A stretch of 64,000 nucleotides of DNA from Luteolibacter sp. SL250 (GCF_026625605.1 NZ_CP113054.1:4526001-4590000), one strand, 5' to 3'. Counted from the stretch's first letter, positions 53,932 through 62,444 are shown. Program-made: numbers and translations. The notes: generated by a model from the letters alone, not told the origin.

Positions 53932-56394
53932 ATGAGCTTCCTCCGCCCCATTGCCGCCCTCGGCCTCGCCGGAATCACCACCGGGCTCGCACAGCCTCCG
54001 GAACAACCGCTCGTCACACCACAGCCCCCTGCCCGTCCGGCAGTCCCCGCGGCTCCAGGCCAACCGGTGCCTCCTCCGGCTCCTCCCGCCGCCGGGGAGA
54101 TTCCGCTCGCGGAGCAGAAGGTGACCGAGGCGATCATCGAGCCGAAGCTTTCCGGCACCGCCCTTGCGGGTCTCTACCGGAAATACACGGGGCGGCGTGT
54201 GATCGTCTCCGCCCAAGCCGCTCTGGCGGAGTTCGCCTTCGTGCAGGACGCCAGCCCCACCGATCCACTGACGTATGCCCAGGTCGCGGAGCTGTTGAAA
54301 AAGGCCGCCACCATCGAAAACTTCGTCTTCGTTCCGGATAGCACGGACCCGAATCTGGACATCCTCACCTTTTCCGCCGGCACGATCACCCCGAAGAGCC
54401 GCGGTGTACCAGTTTATACCGAGGGTTCCACACTGCCTGATGGGGATGCGGTCATCACCTACGTGATGAACCTGCAGTATCTGAAGCCGGAAGCCGCCGT
54501 CACCACTTTCAACCAGGTGGTCGGGCAGTTCGGGGCCTACGGATCCATCGCCCCTGTGGCGAACGCCTCCTCCGTCATCATCACGGAGAACACCTCCCTC
54601 ATCCGCAGGCTCATCGAGCTGAAAAAGGAGATCGACGTTCCTGGTGGCAAGGTGGCCACCCGCTTCATCAAAGTGGAATACGCGGATGTGACCGAGCTGG
54701 CCACCACGCTCAACGAGCTTTTCACCGCCCAGCAGCAAGCCCAGCGCACCGCAGGCGTGCAACGCACCGGCGGCCAGCAGAATGCGCCCGCCGTTCCCGG
54801 AATGCCAGTGGGCGACGGTGGCGGTGGCGGAGGAACAGGCGGTGAGGAGAATCCCCCGCAGATCGTTCCGGAACCGCGCACCAACCGCATCTTTGTCATG
54901 GGCCGGCCGAATGACCTGGTGTTCATCGAAAGCCTGGTCCGCGAGTTCGACGTCCAGACGGACCAGCGGAACTTCATGCGCAGGAAGCTGAGCTTCGTGA
55001 AGGTCGCCGACTTTCTGGGCATCGCGGAGAACGCTCTGACCCGGGCCTACTCGGCGGGAACCGCCACCGAAGGGGGGGCGGCCGGTGGTGCCGCGGGTGG
55101 CCAACAAGGCGCGCAGAGGACCGGCGCCCAATCCCGCACCAACCAAAACTCCCGCACCAACAGCAACAGCCGGACCGCGGCTTCCAGCGGCGGCTTCGGC
55201 ACCGGCGGTTCATCCGGCTTCGGAGGGGGTGGCAGCGGTGGTGGCAGCGGCGGATCCGTCGGTCTGGACGATCCGGATGTGGATACCGCACCGGTCTCCC
55301 TCCTCGTCGGACGGACCCTTCTCGTCGCGGACCAGATCACCAACTCCATCGTGGTCCAGGGACCACCCGCAGGCGTGGAAATCATCGAGAACCTGCTCGA
55401 CCAGATCGACGTGAAGGCGGACCAGGTGATGATCTCGACGGTGTTCGGCCAGCTTACGCTGACCGATGAGTTCGATCTCGGAGTGGACTACGTGAAAGCG
55501 CTCGGTGGTGACAGGATCGCGGGCCAAGGAGGTTCCGGCGGCAGTGGCACCACCATTCCCCTCCCTTCCGGTGCGACCTTTGACCCAGGTGACATTGCAG
55601 CGGGCACCGGACTGTCGCTCTACGGCAAGATCGGCAACAACCTGCACATCTACCTCAACGCCCTGCAGAACGACTCGAACTTCACGATCCTCTCACGCCC
55701 CAGCATCTTCACCTCCAACAACCAGAAGGGGATCATCTCCAGTGGCGAGCGGGTGGCGATTCCCACGAACAGCAACAGCTTTTCATCAGGCGGACAAAGC
55801 ACGAACATCGAATACCAGGACGTCGTCCTGAAGCTCGAAGTGATCCCGCTGGTGAACTCCCCCAACGAGATCACCCTCCAGATCGCCCTTCTCAACGACG
55901 AACTGAATGGAAATCAGATCCTCGCGGGAGCGGGGCCGAATGGTTCGGCTCTTTCCGTCCCGCGGATCACCACCCGGGAGATCCTCACCCAGGTCACGGT
56001 TCCCAACAACGAGACGATCGTCCTCGGAGGCTTGATCATTGATCGGGATACCAAGTCTGTAAGCGGGATTCCCGTCCTGAGCAGCATCCCGGGACTCGGA
56101 CGACTGTTTTCCCGGACCGAAAAGGACAAGTCCCGCTCCGAGCTGCTGATCTTCATCCAGCCCAGCATTGTCAGCGGCCAGAATACGCTGGATCTCGCCC
56201 AGGATGACATGAACTCCCGCTACAAGGTCTCCGATGACGTCCTCAAATTGGGCAACGGTCCCGGAGTTCTCCCCCCACCGGACGTCATTCCGGTGTCGGA
56301 CAAGGCGGGCAAGAGTCCCCGGGCGGTGATCATCGGCCCCGGCCCGAAGAAAAAGCCGTTCCCGCACCATAACTTCCGCGGCTCACCCCACTGA
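53932..56394 (+). CDS. gspD: Type II secretion outer-membrane secretin GspD
   Basis: 820 residues. A signal peptide is followed by a Pro-rich spacer (about 20-60), N-type domains (ITYVMNLQYLKPEAAVTTFN, then VATRFIKVEYADVTELATTL and RTNRIFVMGRPNDLVFIESL) and a large Gly/Ser/Asn-rich insert (about 375-450). The C-terminal secretin domain follows, with ISTVFGQLTLTDEFDLGVDY, VPNNETIVLGGLIIDRD and GIPVLSSIPGLGRLFSRTEK. It is the last gene of the gsp operon, with a terminator about 180 bases downstream. Confidence 0.95.
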   Translation: MSFLRPIAALGLAGITTGLAQPPEQPLVTPQPPARPAVPAAPGQPVPPPAPPAAGEIPLAEQKVTEAIIEPKLSGTALAGLYRKYTGRRVIVSAQAALAEFAFVQDASPTDPLTYAQVAELLKKAATIENFVFVPDSTDPNLDILTFSAGTITPKSRGVPVYTEGSTLPDGDAVITYVMNLQYLKPEAAVTTFNQVVGQFGAYGSIAPVANASSVIITENTSLIRRLIELKKEIDVPGGKVATRFIKVEYADVTELATTLNELFTAQQQAQRTAGVQRTGGQQNAPAVPGMPVGDGGGGGGTGGEENPPQIVPEPRTNRIFVMGRPNDLVFIESLVREFDVQTDQRNFMRRKLSFVKVADFLGIAENALTRAYSAGTATEGGAAGGAAGGQQGAQRTGAQSRTNQNSRTNSNSRTAASSGGFGTGGSSGFGGGGSGGGSGGSVGLDDPDVDTAPVSLLVGRTLLVADQITNSIVVQGPPAGVEIIENLLDQIDVKADQVMISTVFGQLTLTDEFDLGVDYVKALGGDRIAGQGGSGGSGTTIPLPSGATFDPGDIAAGTGLSLYGKIGNNLHIYLNALQNDSNFTILSRPSIFTSNNQKGIISSGERVAIPTNSNSFSSGGQSTNIEYQDVVLKLEVIPLVNSPNEITLQIALLNDELNGNQILAGAGPNGSALSVPRITTREILTQVTVPNNETIVLGGLIIDRDTKSVSGIPVLSSIPGLGRLFSRTEKDKSRSELLIFIQPSIVSGQNTLDLAQDDMNSRYKVSDDVLKLGNGPGVLPPPDVIPVSDKAGKSPRAVIIGPGPKKKPFPHHNFRGSPH

Positions 56395-56612
56395 TTTCAA
56401 ACAAATTGGAAAACCACGGGATCCGGCGGGAAAATTTTCCCGGAAATCTTTGAACGATCCGGCAGGCTGCAATGTCTGAACCCATGAAAACTGCAACTTA
56501 GTTTGTGTTTTCATGTAAGGGTGAACAGCAGTTGTTAGCCTCAGTCGCTCTGCGATTTGAAGTTTTCAACTTGGGCCGTCGGAGTGGGTGCTCCGGCGGC
56601 CCTTCTTTTTTT
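56395..56612 (+). other. Non-coding stretch between gspD and the MITE-like element, possible small RNA
   Basis: About 218 bases with no plausible gene (the only ATG gives a five-residue frame at 56484). It contains a 33-base stem-loop at 56483-56515 with perfect 9-bp arms CATGAAAAC and GTTTTCATG, a small AAGTT-TTC-AACTT hairpin at 56561-56573 and a strong terminator at its right end. It may be the long 3' UTR of the gsp operon or a separate small RNA; no promoter is convincing. Confidence 0.35.
56573..56612 (+). terminator. Strong intrinsic terminator after the gsp operon
   Basis: GGGCCGTCGGAG, loop TGGGTG, CTCCGGCGGCCC: a 12-bp stem with one G-T position, followed directly by TTCTTTTTTT. 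Position and shape are those of a Rho-independent terminator for plus-strand transcription. Its right edge touches the MITE-like element. Confidence 0.85.
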
Positions 56613-56654
56613 GGAGGGTGGACACTCCTGTCCTCCGGCGGCATTGGCGGATCA
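56613..56654 (+). repeat. Left terminal inverted repeat of the MITE-like element
   Basis: Begins GGAGGGTGGACACTCCTG and ends GGCATTGGCGGATCA. It differs from the reverse complement of the right arm at positions 7, 9 and 38 only. Confidence 0.8.
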
Positions 56655-56773
56655 CGTAAGATTCACCGCCAAGACGCAAAGATCGCGGAGAAGCGCAGAG
56701 AAAGGATAGATCTCTTATCTTTGCTGAAATCTTTTGGGCCCTCTCGCCTGATCCTTGTCGCAATGCCTTTTTC

Positions 56774-56815
56774 TGATTCGCCAATGCCGCCGGAGGACAG
56801 GAGTGTACTCCCTCC
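56774..56815 (-). repeat. Right terminal inverted repeat of the MITE-like element
   Basis: Begins TGATTCGCCAATGCC and ends GTGTACTCCCTCC on the plus strand, directly before the recR stop codon at 56816-56818. Confidence 0.8.
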
Positions 56816-57418
56816 TTAAAAGCTGCGGCGGCCCTGGAGGGCGCGCAGCAAGGTGAGCTCGTCGGCATGTTCCAGGCCACCACCGGCAGGGAGCCCTTGG
56901 GCGATGCGGGTGATGCGGCAGTTCCGGCCTCGCAGGAGATCCGCCAGGTAGTTGGCCGTGGCCTCTCCCTCGACATCCGAGCCCAGGGCCAGAATCACCT
57001 CGATCTCCCCATCGCCGATGCGCTTGAGCAGGGATGGGATTTCCAGATCCTCCGGGGATACCCTGTCCAGCGGGGAGAGTTTTCCGCCGAGACAGTGGTA
57101 TCTGCCATTGAACGCCCCGGAGCGCTCCAGGGGGAGGACATCCGTGGCCTGCTCCACCACGCAGAGGAGGTGATCGTCGCGCCGGGGGTCATCACAGATG
57201 CCGCACCCGTCCCGGGTGGCGAAGAAGCCGCAGACCGGGCAGGAGATGATCTCCTCCTCCGCTTTGACCAAGGCGGCGGCGAGCGAAACGGGATCCGCCT
57301 TCTTGTTCCGGAGCAGCCAGACGGCCATCCGTTCCGCGCTGCGGGGACCGACGCCGGGAAGGCGCTTCAGCTCCGCGACCAATGCCTTCACCGGCTCTGG
57401 AAAATCCGCTCTGCCCAT
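56816..57418 (-). CDS. recR: Recombination protein RecR
   Basis: 200 residues with an N-terminal HhH (LKRLPGVGPRSAERMAVWLL), a four-Cys zinc finger (C60, C63, C72, C75; CPVC and CGIC) and a Toprim domain (LLCVVEQATDVLPLERSGAF, VILALGSDVEGEATANYLAD). The C-terminal Walker-B-like region reads RITRIAQGLPAGGGLEHADE. RecR works with RecO/RecF to load RecA at gaps. The stop codon abuts the MITE-like element. A small membrane-protein gene is encoded just upstream on the same strand. Confidence 0.95.
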   Translation of the reverse strand: MGRADFPEPVKALVAELKRLPGVGPRSAERMAVWLLRNKKADPVSLAAALVKAEEEIISCPVCGFFATRDGCGICDDPRRDDHLLCVVEQATDVLPLERSGAFNGRYHCLGGKLSPLDRVSPEDLEIPSLLKRIGDGEIEVILALGSDVEGEATANYLADLLRGRNCRITRIAQGLPAGGGLEHADELTLLRALQGRRSF

Positions 57419-57426
57419 GAGATTGG

Positions 57427-57876
57427 TTATTTGTCCGCCGCCATGCGGTGCCGGGAAGCATAGACCAAGGCGCAGAGCCCGGCCCAGAAGGTGGCCAGCA
57501 GCGGAACCGCCACAACCGGGAAACGACCGGCAAGGACAAGCACCGGCCCCCACCCGGCGACCAGCACCAGCGCGGAAATCCACAGCACCACCCGCCTCCA
57601 GGTACCCGGCACGGAGAGGATGAGGAAAGACAGGCTGAACGCCCCCACGGCGGCGGAAGCCCACACCGCCCAGACGGGCAGGGATTTCGCCACACCTCCC
57701 CCGACCTGGATGATCCCGGCGATGCCGTCGTTCGCGCGGTCCATGATGCCGACGGAACCGAAGCCCGCGGCGAGGACGAGCGCGAGGCTGCCGATGGCCA
57801 GCCCGGGCATCAGGACATGCCCCTCGCTCTCACGGTACGAACTCATGAATGGCTTGAAACTAGCGGACTCTTTCAT
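57427..57876 (-). CDS. Hypothetical four-helix membrane protein
   Basis: 149 residues with four hydrophobic segments: MPGLAIGSLALVLAAGFGSV, LPVWAVWASAAVGAFSLSFL, VVLWISALVLVAGWGPVLVL and PVVAVPLLATFWAGLCALVY. I recognise no family. It starts about 4 bases after the bcp stop and ends 8 bases before recR, so it is in one transcription unit with both. Starts at 57888 (TTG) or 57846 (ATG) are also possible. Confidence 0.6.
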   Translation of the reverse strand: MKESASFKPFMSSYRESEGHVLMPGLAIGSLALVLAAGFGSVGIMDRANDGIAGIIQVGGGVAKSLPVWAVWASAAVGAFSLSFLILSVPGTWRRVVLWISALVLVAGWGPVLVLAGRFPVVAVPLLATFWAGLCALVYASRHRMAADK

Positions 57877-57880
57877 CGGT

Positions 57881-58345
57881 TCAAGCAAGCGCTTCCTTCA
57901 GGAGCGCCAGGTGTTTGGGGGGTGAAACTTTTTCCAGCACGGCGGAGATCCGGCCGTCCGCGCCGATGACGAAGGTGGTGCGCTCGATGCCCATGAATTT
58001 CCTGCCCATGAACGACTTTTCCACCCATACGCCGTAGGCTCCGCAGATGCCGCGGTCCTCATCCGCGATGAGGGGATAGGGCAGCTCCCGCTTGCGGATG
58101 AAATTCTGGTGGCTCTTCACCCCGTCCGCGCTCACGCCGAAGATGCGGGCCTTCCCACGGATCTCCTCCCAGCCGTCCCTCAGGGCGCAGGCCTGGAGGG
58201 TGCAGCCAGGGGTGCTGTCCTTCGGGTAGAATACCAGCACCACCTTCTCCCCCCGCAGGTCGGAGAGTTTCACACGGCCTTCACGGGTGCCTTCCACCAC
58301 GGTCGCTTCAAAGTCGGGGGCGGGGGCGCCCGGTGCAGGTTTCAT
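57881..58345 (-). CDS. bcp: Thioredoxin-dependent peroxiredoxin, BCP type
   Basis: 154 residues with the peroxiredoxin motif FYPKDSTPGCTLQACALRD: peroxidatic Cys48 and, five residues on, the BCP-type resolving Cys53. Other family marks are GAPAPDFEATVVEG, IFGVSADGVKSHQNFIRK and YGVWVEKSFMGRKFMGIERT. It would reduce hydroperoxides in the cytoplasm. Upstream it is divergent from pgsA. A longer start at 58369 adds eight residues and is less likely. Confidence 0.93.
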   Translation of the reverse strand: MKPAPGAPAPDFEATVVEGTREGRVKLSDLRGEKVVLVFYPKDSTPGCTLQACALRDGWEEIRGKARIFGVSADGVKSHQNFIRKRELPYPLIADEDRGICGAYGVWVEKSFMGRKFMGIERTTFVIGADGRISAVLEKVSPPKHLALLKEALA

Positions 58346-58393
58346 GCTCCGGACTGTCGGTGTTTTCACCTTTCAAACCAATCACTTTCCACC

Positions 58394-58399
58394 GATAAT
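58394..58399 (+). promoter_or_regulatory. Candidate -10 element of pgsA
   Basis: GATAAT lies 7 bases before the ATG at 58407, with only a poor -35-like TTTCAA 17 bases further upstream. If used, the mRNA would begin at or next to the start codon. Confidence 0.35.
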
Positions 58400-58406
58400 T
58401 CGTTCC

Positions 58407-58994
58407 ATGAACCTGGCCAGCAAGATCACGCTCACCCGCTTGTTGCTGGTGCCGGTCTTCGCGGTTCTGGCGATCTACTACGGCAAAACCATCGCGGCGG
58501 GAGAACCGGTGGAATGGCTGCGCATCGCGGCACTGGCGACCTTCGTGACAGCGGCCGCGAGCGACGGCATCGACGGCTGGGTGGCGCGACGCTTCAACCA
58601 ACGCTCGAAATTCGGCGCGTTCATCGACCCGCTGGCGGACAAGACGCTGCTGCTGACGGGCATCACGGTACTGGCCGCGGTGGACTGGGGTCCGGACGGC
58701 TGGAGCCTGCCGGTGTGGTTCAGCGCGTTGGTCATCGTGCGGGATGTCATCATCGTGGCCGGGCTGGCGTTCCTCCACTTCACCCACCACAAGATCCAGA
58801 TCAAGCCGCACTGGAGCGGCAAGGTCTGCACGGTGGCGCAGATGTTCGCGCTGGGTTGGGTGATGCTGAGAATCTACCTGCTGCCTCCCATCTATCCCTG
58901 CGTCATCGCCGCGGTGTTCACGGTGTGGTCCACGGTCGCGTATGTCCGCCAGGGCCTGGTCATCCTGAACGAAAGCGGGCACGCCCGGGAGTGA
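58407..58994 (+). CDS. pgsA: CDP-alcohol phosphatidyltransferase, probable phosphatidylglycerophosphate synthase
   Basis: 195 residues, integral membrane. The CDP-alcohol phosphotransferase motif DG-x2-AR-x8-G-x3-D-x3-D is complete in DGWVARRFNQRSKFGAFIDP and the following LADK. Further helices follow (VWFSALVIVRDVIIVAGLAF; CTVAQMFALGWVMLRIYLLP). The order (NLASKITLTRLLLVPVF at the start) and size fit PgsA, the first step to phosphatidylglycerol and cardiolipin; a related CDP-alcohol transferase cannot be excluded. Confidence 0.87.
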   Translation: MNLASKITLTRLLLVPVFAVLAIYYGKTIAAGEPVEWLRIAALATFVTAAASDGIDGWVARRFNQRSKFGAFIDPLADKTLLLTGITVLAAVDWGPDGWSLPVWFSALVIVRDVIIVAGLAFLHFTHHKIQIKPHWSGKVCTVAQMFALGWVMLRIYLLPPIYPCVIAAVFTVWSTVAYVRQGLVILNESGHARE

Positions 58995-59101
58995 GCGGCA
59001 ACCGCCAGCAATGATGCTTGCCACCGCCGGGATTCAGGATATTCACCTGATGGATTAGATCCTGTTTTCCGCCTTGGCATTCGTAACAGGCCCCCAAACC
59101 C

Positions 59102-61750
59102 ATGAAACCCTCCATCCTCCGCATGTTTTCCCGCGGCCTTCGCCCCGGGCTCGTCACGGCCATCTGCCTCACCGGTCCAGCGGCCTTCTCCGCAGACGTG
59201 GATCACGTCCTTTCGTCCACCAGCGGCACATGGGCGGCAGCAACCTGGACCAACGGGACACCTTCCGTGAACCCGGGTGATATCGCCACCTACAGCGGCG
59301 GGTCGAACTCCACGGTTTCCCTGGGCAGCGCGGTCACCATCGGTGTGCTGAGGGGGGCGATGTCGAACACCTCCACCTGGGGCATCTCCTCCTCCGGAAG
59401 CATCGCCTTCACCATGGACGGGACGGGAATCAGCGCGGCGAACAACCGGTTCTCCAACGCCGGCACCGCATCCATTGTCAACTCGAGTCCCGGAGGCACG
59501 CTCACGGTGCGGCCGAACCTGATCATGACGAACACGAACCTGGACATCGGCATGACCGGGTCCGGAGCCGCAGCCATCAACATCGGGGCCGCCACGGCCA
59601 ACGAAAACACCATCACCAACGCGGACAGCACCGCCCGTGCGCTGAATTTCCGCCTGAACGCCGGGACGGGGAACATGAACATCGGCAGTTCCATCGGCGT
59701 GACGGGAGTCACCGGAGGGCTGATCAACATTTCCAACCTCGGTACGAACGGAACGGGAGCGGTGGTCATTTCCGGAAACCTGGGGACTTTCGTCGGCTCG
59801 GTGGTGCAGAACAGCACGAACTCCCGGCTGATCCTCTCGGGTGCGAACGACTACGCCGGTGCCTATACCATCACTTCTGGCGCCCTTTCCTTCGCCACAC
59901 GGACCGCCCTCTACAACGCGAACACCACCCAATGGACACCGGCGAACATCCAGGTGGCGGCAGCGGGCATCCTGGGGCTGGGCTACGGAGGGACAGGAAG
60001 TTTCTCTGAGGCCGAAATCAAGGCATTCAACGATGGGGCATTCCTGACCGCGGGCTCCCGGCTGGGGATCGAGGTCGCCTCTGGAAACACGGGAACCTAC
60101 GCCGAGGTCATCGCCAACGCGAACGCCGGGGCGAATGTGACCGGCTTCGTGAAGCTCGGCGCGGGCACGTTGATCCTCACCGGGGCGAACACCTATACCG
60201 GCAACACCCTGATCTCCGGAGGAACCCTGCGGCTCAGCGCGGCCCAGGGGGAAACCAGCGGACCCCTGGGCGGGGGCACAGCCAGCCTCCCCGCCGGGAC
60301 GATCCATTTCAACGGCGGAACGCTCCAATACTCCTCGGCCAACACCACGGACTACTCCTCCCGCTTCAGCACGGCGGCGGGCAACCAGGTGATCATCGAC
60401 ACCAACGGCCAGACGGTCACTTTCGCCAGTGGGATCAACAGTTCCACGGGCACGCTCTCGAAGACCGGGTCCGGCACGCTGATCCTGACTGCCGCCAGCA
60501 CGATGACGAATGGATCGGTCGTCACCAACATCAGCGCGGGCACGCTCCGCGGGGTGGATTCCACCGCCTACACCGCCAGCAGCAACACCCTCCAGAAAAT
60601 CTTCGGCACCGGGACGGTCCAGGTCGGCAACAACGCGACGCTGGATGCCCGTGCCGACGGACTCAATGACAGTTCCTCCCAGACCCTGACCTACGGAAAC
60701 CAGGTCCAGGTTTCCTCCACGGGGGCGACCTACAACATCAACGTGGACCAGGCTTCGGCGACCGGCGGCACAAACAAAATCATCGCCTTCGGCAGCCATA
60801 ACATCGGCGCCAACACGACGATGAACCTCACCGGAGGCAACGGTTATTCGCTCAGCCTCAACCAGCTCCAACTCGGCGGCGGTGGAACTGCGAACTCGGT
60901 GATGACAATGAATCCGACCACCGCGAACCTCCTTTTGAACGGAGTGTCCGGAGGTTCGCAGACCGCGAGTCCCACACTCAGGTTGTCCGGCACCAGCTCA
61001 GGCAACGTGATCAGCGGCACCGTGGCGAACCCGAACGCGACGGTGACGAACCGCACCTCCATCATCAAAAGCGGCACCAGCATCTGGACCCTGGGGGGAA
61101 CGAACACCTACACGGGAACGACCACCATCGAGGCCGGGACTCTGGTCGTGAATGGCTCCATCGCGGCGAGCACCGCCACGGTTCCCACCACAATCGTCCA
61201 AGCGGCGGGGACGCTGGCAGGGACCGGCACCATCAACAATGCGCTGGCCATTTCGGGAACCGTAGCCCCGGGTGCCCTCAACGGCGCGGCAGGCAAGATG
61301 ACGTTCAACAGTTCCGTGGTCAGCACGGCGGACTTCAGCACCGGGGGCAACCTCCAATGGAGCATCACCGCCCTGACGGATCTGGAGTCCGCAGCGGGGA
61401 CGGACTACGATGAGTTGACGCTGGCCGGAGCCATGGGCCTCACTCTGGGAGGAACATCCAGCCTGACGCTCTCCTTCAGCGGAGGGGCGGCGGACCCCAA
61501 TTCGGCGGATGCCTTCTGGACCACCGCACGGAGCTGGAAGATCGTGAACAGCACGGGCACGGGCACCAATTCCGGAGCCACCAACTTCAGCCAGATCACC
61601 AACGCGGACTACACCACGGGTTCCTTCACCACGCTGGCGGATGCCTCGGGCAATGTCTTCCTGAACTTCACCCCGATTCCGGAACCTGGTACCGCCACCC
61701 TGCTGGCCGCGGCGCTGGGCCTGTCGCTCCGCCGCAGGCGGAATGCCTGA
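59102..61750 (+). CDS. PEP-CTERM protein with autotransporter-associated beta-strand repeats
   Basis: 882 residues. A signal peptide of about 30 residues is followed by Gly/Thr/Asn-rich passenger-like beta-helix sequence. Autotransporter-associated repeats (PF12951 type) occur at about 353-380 (GAGTLILTGANTYTGNTLIS), about 458-485 (SGTLILTAASTMTNG) and about 657-685 (TNTYTGTTTIEAGTLVVNG). There is no outer-membrane beta-barrel; instead it ends in a PEP-CTERM tail (PIPEPGTATLLAAALGLSLR then RRRNA). Surface attachment through exosortase sorting rather than autotransport is inferred. A 107-base region upstream has no clear promoter. Confidence 0.9.
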   Translation: MKPSILRMFSRGLRPGLVTAICLTGPAAFSADVDHVLSSTSGTWAAATWTNGTPSVNPGDIATYSGGSNSTVSLGSAVTIGVLRGAMSNTSTWGISSSGSIAFTMDGTGISAANNRFSNAGTASIVNSSPGGTLTVRPNLIMTNTNLDIGMTGSGAAAINIGAATANENTITNADSTARALNFRLNAGTGNMNIGSSIGVTGVTGGLINISNLGTNGTGAVVISGNLGTFVGSVVQNSTNSRLILSGANDYAGAYTITSGALSFATRTALYNANTTQWTPANIQVAAAGILGLGYGGTGSFSEAEIKAFNDGAFLTAGSRLGIEVASGNTGTYAEVIANANAGANVTGFVKLGAGTLILTGANTYTGNTLISGGTLRLSAAQGETSGPLGGGTASLPAGTIHFNGGTLQYSSANTTDYSSRFSTAAGNQVIIDTNGQTVTFASGINSSTGTLSKTGSGTLILTAASTMTNGSVVTNISAGTLRGVDSTAYTASSNTLQKIFGTGTVQVGNNATLDARADGLNDSSSQTLTYGNQVQVSSTGATYNINVDQASATGGTNKIIAFGSHNIGANTTMNLTGGNGYSLSLNQLQLGGGGTANSVMTMNPTTANLLLNGVSGGSQTASPTLRLSGTSSGNVISGTVANPNATVTNRTSIIKSGTSIWTLGGTNTYTGTTTIEAGTLVVNGSIAASTATVPTTIVQAAGTLAGTGTINNALAISGTVAPGALNGAAGKMTFNSSVVSTADFSTGGNLQWSITALTDLESAAGTDYDELTLAGAMGLTLGGTSSLTLSFSGGAADPNSADAFWTTARSWKIVNSTGTGTNSGATNFSQITNADYTTGSFTTLADASGNVFLNFTPIPEPGTATLLAAALGLSLRRRRNA

Positions 61751-61769
61751 GCCGCCGGAAGGCGTCCGT

Positions 61770-62444
61770 TCATTCGGGAAGTTCGACCTTTTCCCCCAGA
61801 TGCCTCGGCCGGGTGTTCAGGAAATGGACATCCAGCCACATCTGGACGCGGGCGGCGACTTCACGTGCCTTTGTCTTGAGACCACCCCTGCCCTGGACGT
61901 CCTCGGCATCGAACCCGAACGCTCCGATCCCATGGGCCTCCGCGAGGTAGATGGCGCGCTCGTTCTGGAATCTTTGGCTGATGAACATGACGGGATCCGC
62001 GCCGAAAATTTCCTTTGCCCGGACGACGGAGTCCAAGGTCCGCAGGCCGGCGTAGTCCGAAACGATGCGGTCGGCGGGAACGCCGCGTGCGACGAGCGCG
62101 GCCTTCATCTTGCGGGGTTCGTTGTAGTTCTTCTCCCGGTTGTCTCCGGAGACGATGATGGTTTCGAGCTTCCCCGCCTTCCAGACCTTCTCCGCAGCGT
62201 CGATCCGGTAGCGGAAATACAGGTTCTCCCGCCCGTCAACCCTGTCCGTGGTCCCGAATATCAGGCCGACCCGGGCCTTCGGGAGCGAGGTGACGTCCGT
62301 GAAAAGCTGACCCCGTGAGACCCACATGGGGATGAGGTTCACATACGCGACGAACCCACCTCCCGCGAAAACGAGCAGGATGCCGGTGATCACCACCCGC
62401 CGGAACCATCTGGCGAAAGCGCTCCTGTGAACCTTCTTCTTCAT
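61770..62444 (-). CDS. SanA/YdcF-like DUF218 membrane protein
   Basis: 224 residues with one N-terminal membrane helix (VVITGILLVFAGGGFVAYVN) and a DUF218 domain: VGLIFGTTDRVDGRENLYFR, IIVSGDNREKNYNEPRKMK, VSDYAGLRTLDSVVRAKEIF and MFISQRFQNERAIYLAEAHG. This resembles SanA, linked to envelope barrier function. The ATG at 62444 overlaps the stop of the upstream kinase gene by 4 bases, showing translational coupling. Confidence 0.87.
   Translation of the reverse strand: MKKKVHRSAFARWFRRVVITGILLVFAGGGFVAYVNLIPMWVSRGQLFTDVTSLPKARVGLIFGTTDRVDGRENLYFRYRIDAAEKVWKAGKLETIIVSGDNREKNYNEPRKMKAALVARGVPADRIVSDYAGLRTLDSVVRAKEIFGADPVMFISQRFQNERAIYLAEAHGIGAFGFDAEDVQGRGGLKTKAREVAARVQMWLDVHFLNTRPRHLGEKVELPE

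Larger units (their letters stand above)
56613..56815. mobile_element. MITE-like element with 42-bp terminal inverted repeats
   Basis: A 203-base non-coding segment bounded by 42-base inverted repeats that match at 39 of 42 positions. The 119-base interior has no gene and includes CACCGCCAAGACGCAAAGAT, which resembles a dispersed intergenic repeat I remember from many bacterial genomes (unverified). The right end is directly adjacent to the recR stop codon and the left end follows the T-tract of the gsp terminator. TT flanks both ends and could be a two-base target duplication. No transposase is present, so movement would be in trans. Confidence 0.65.

Noticed and set aside
56484-56501. Five-residue frame ATG AAA ACT GCA ACT TAG as a leader peptide
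   Set aside because: It sits inside a stem-loop with no plus-strand gene downstream; the next gene is recR on the opposite strand.
58892-60871. 659-codon minus-strand frame inside the beta-repeat PEP-CTERM gene
   Set aside because: It is a shadow of repetitive Gly/Thr codons on the plus strand.
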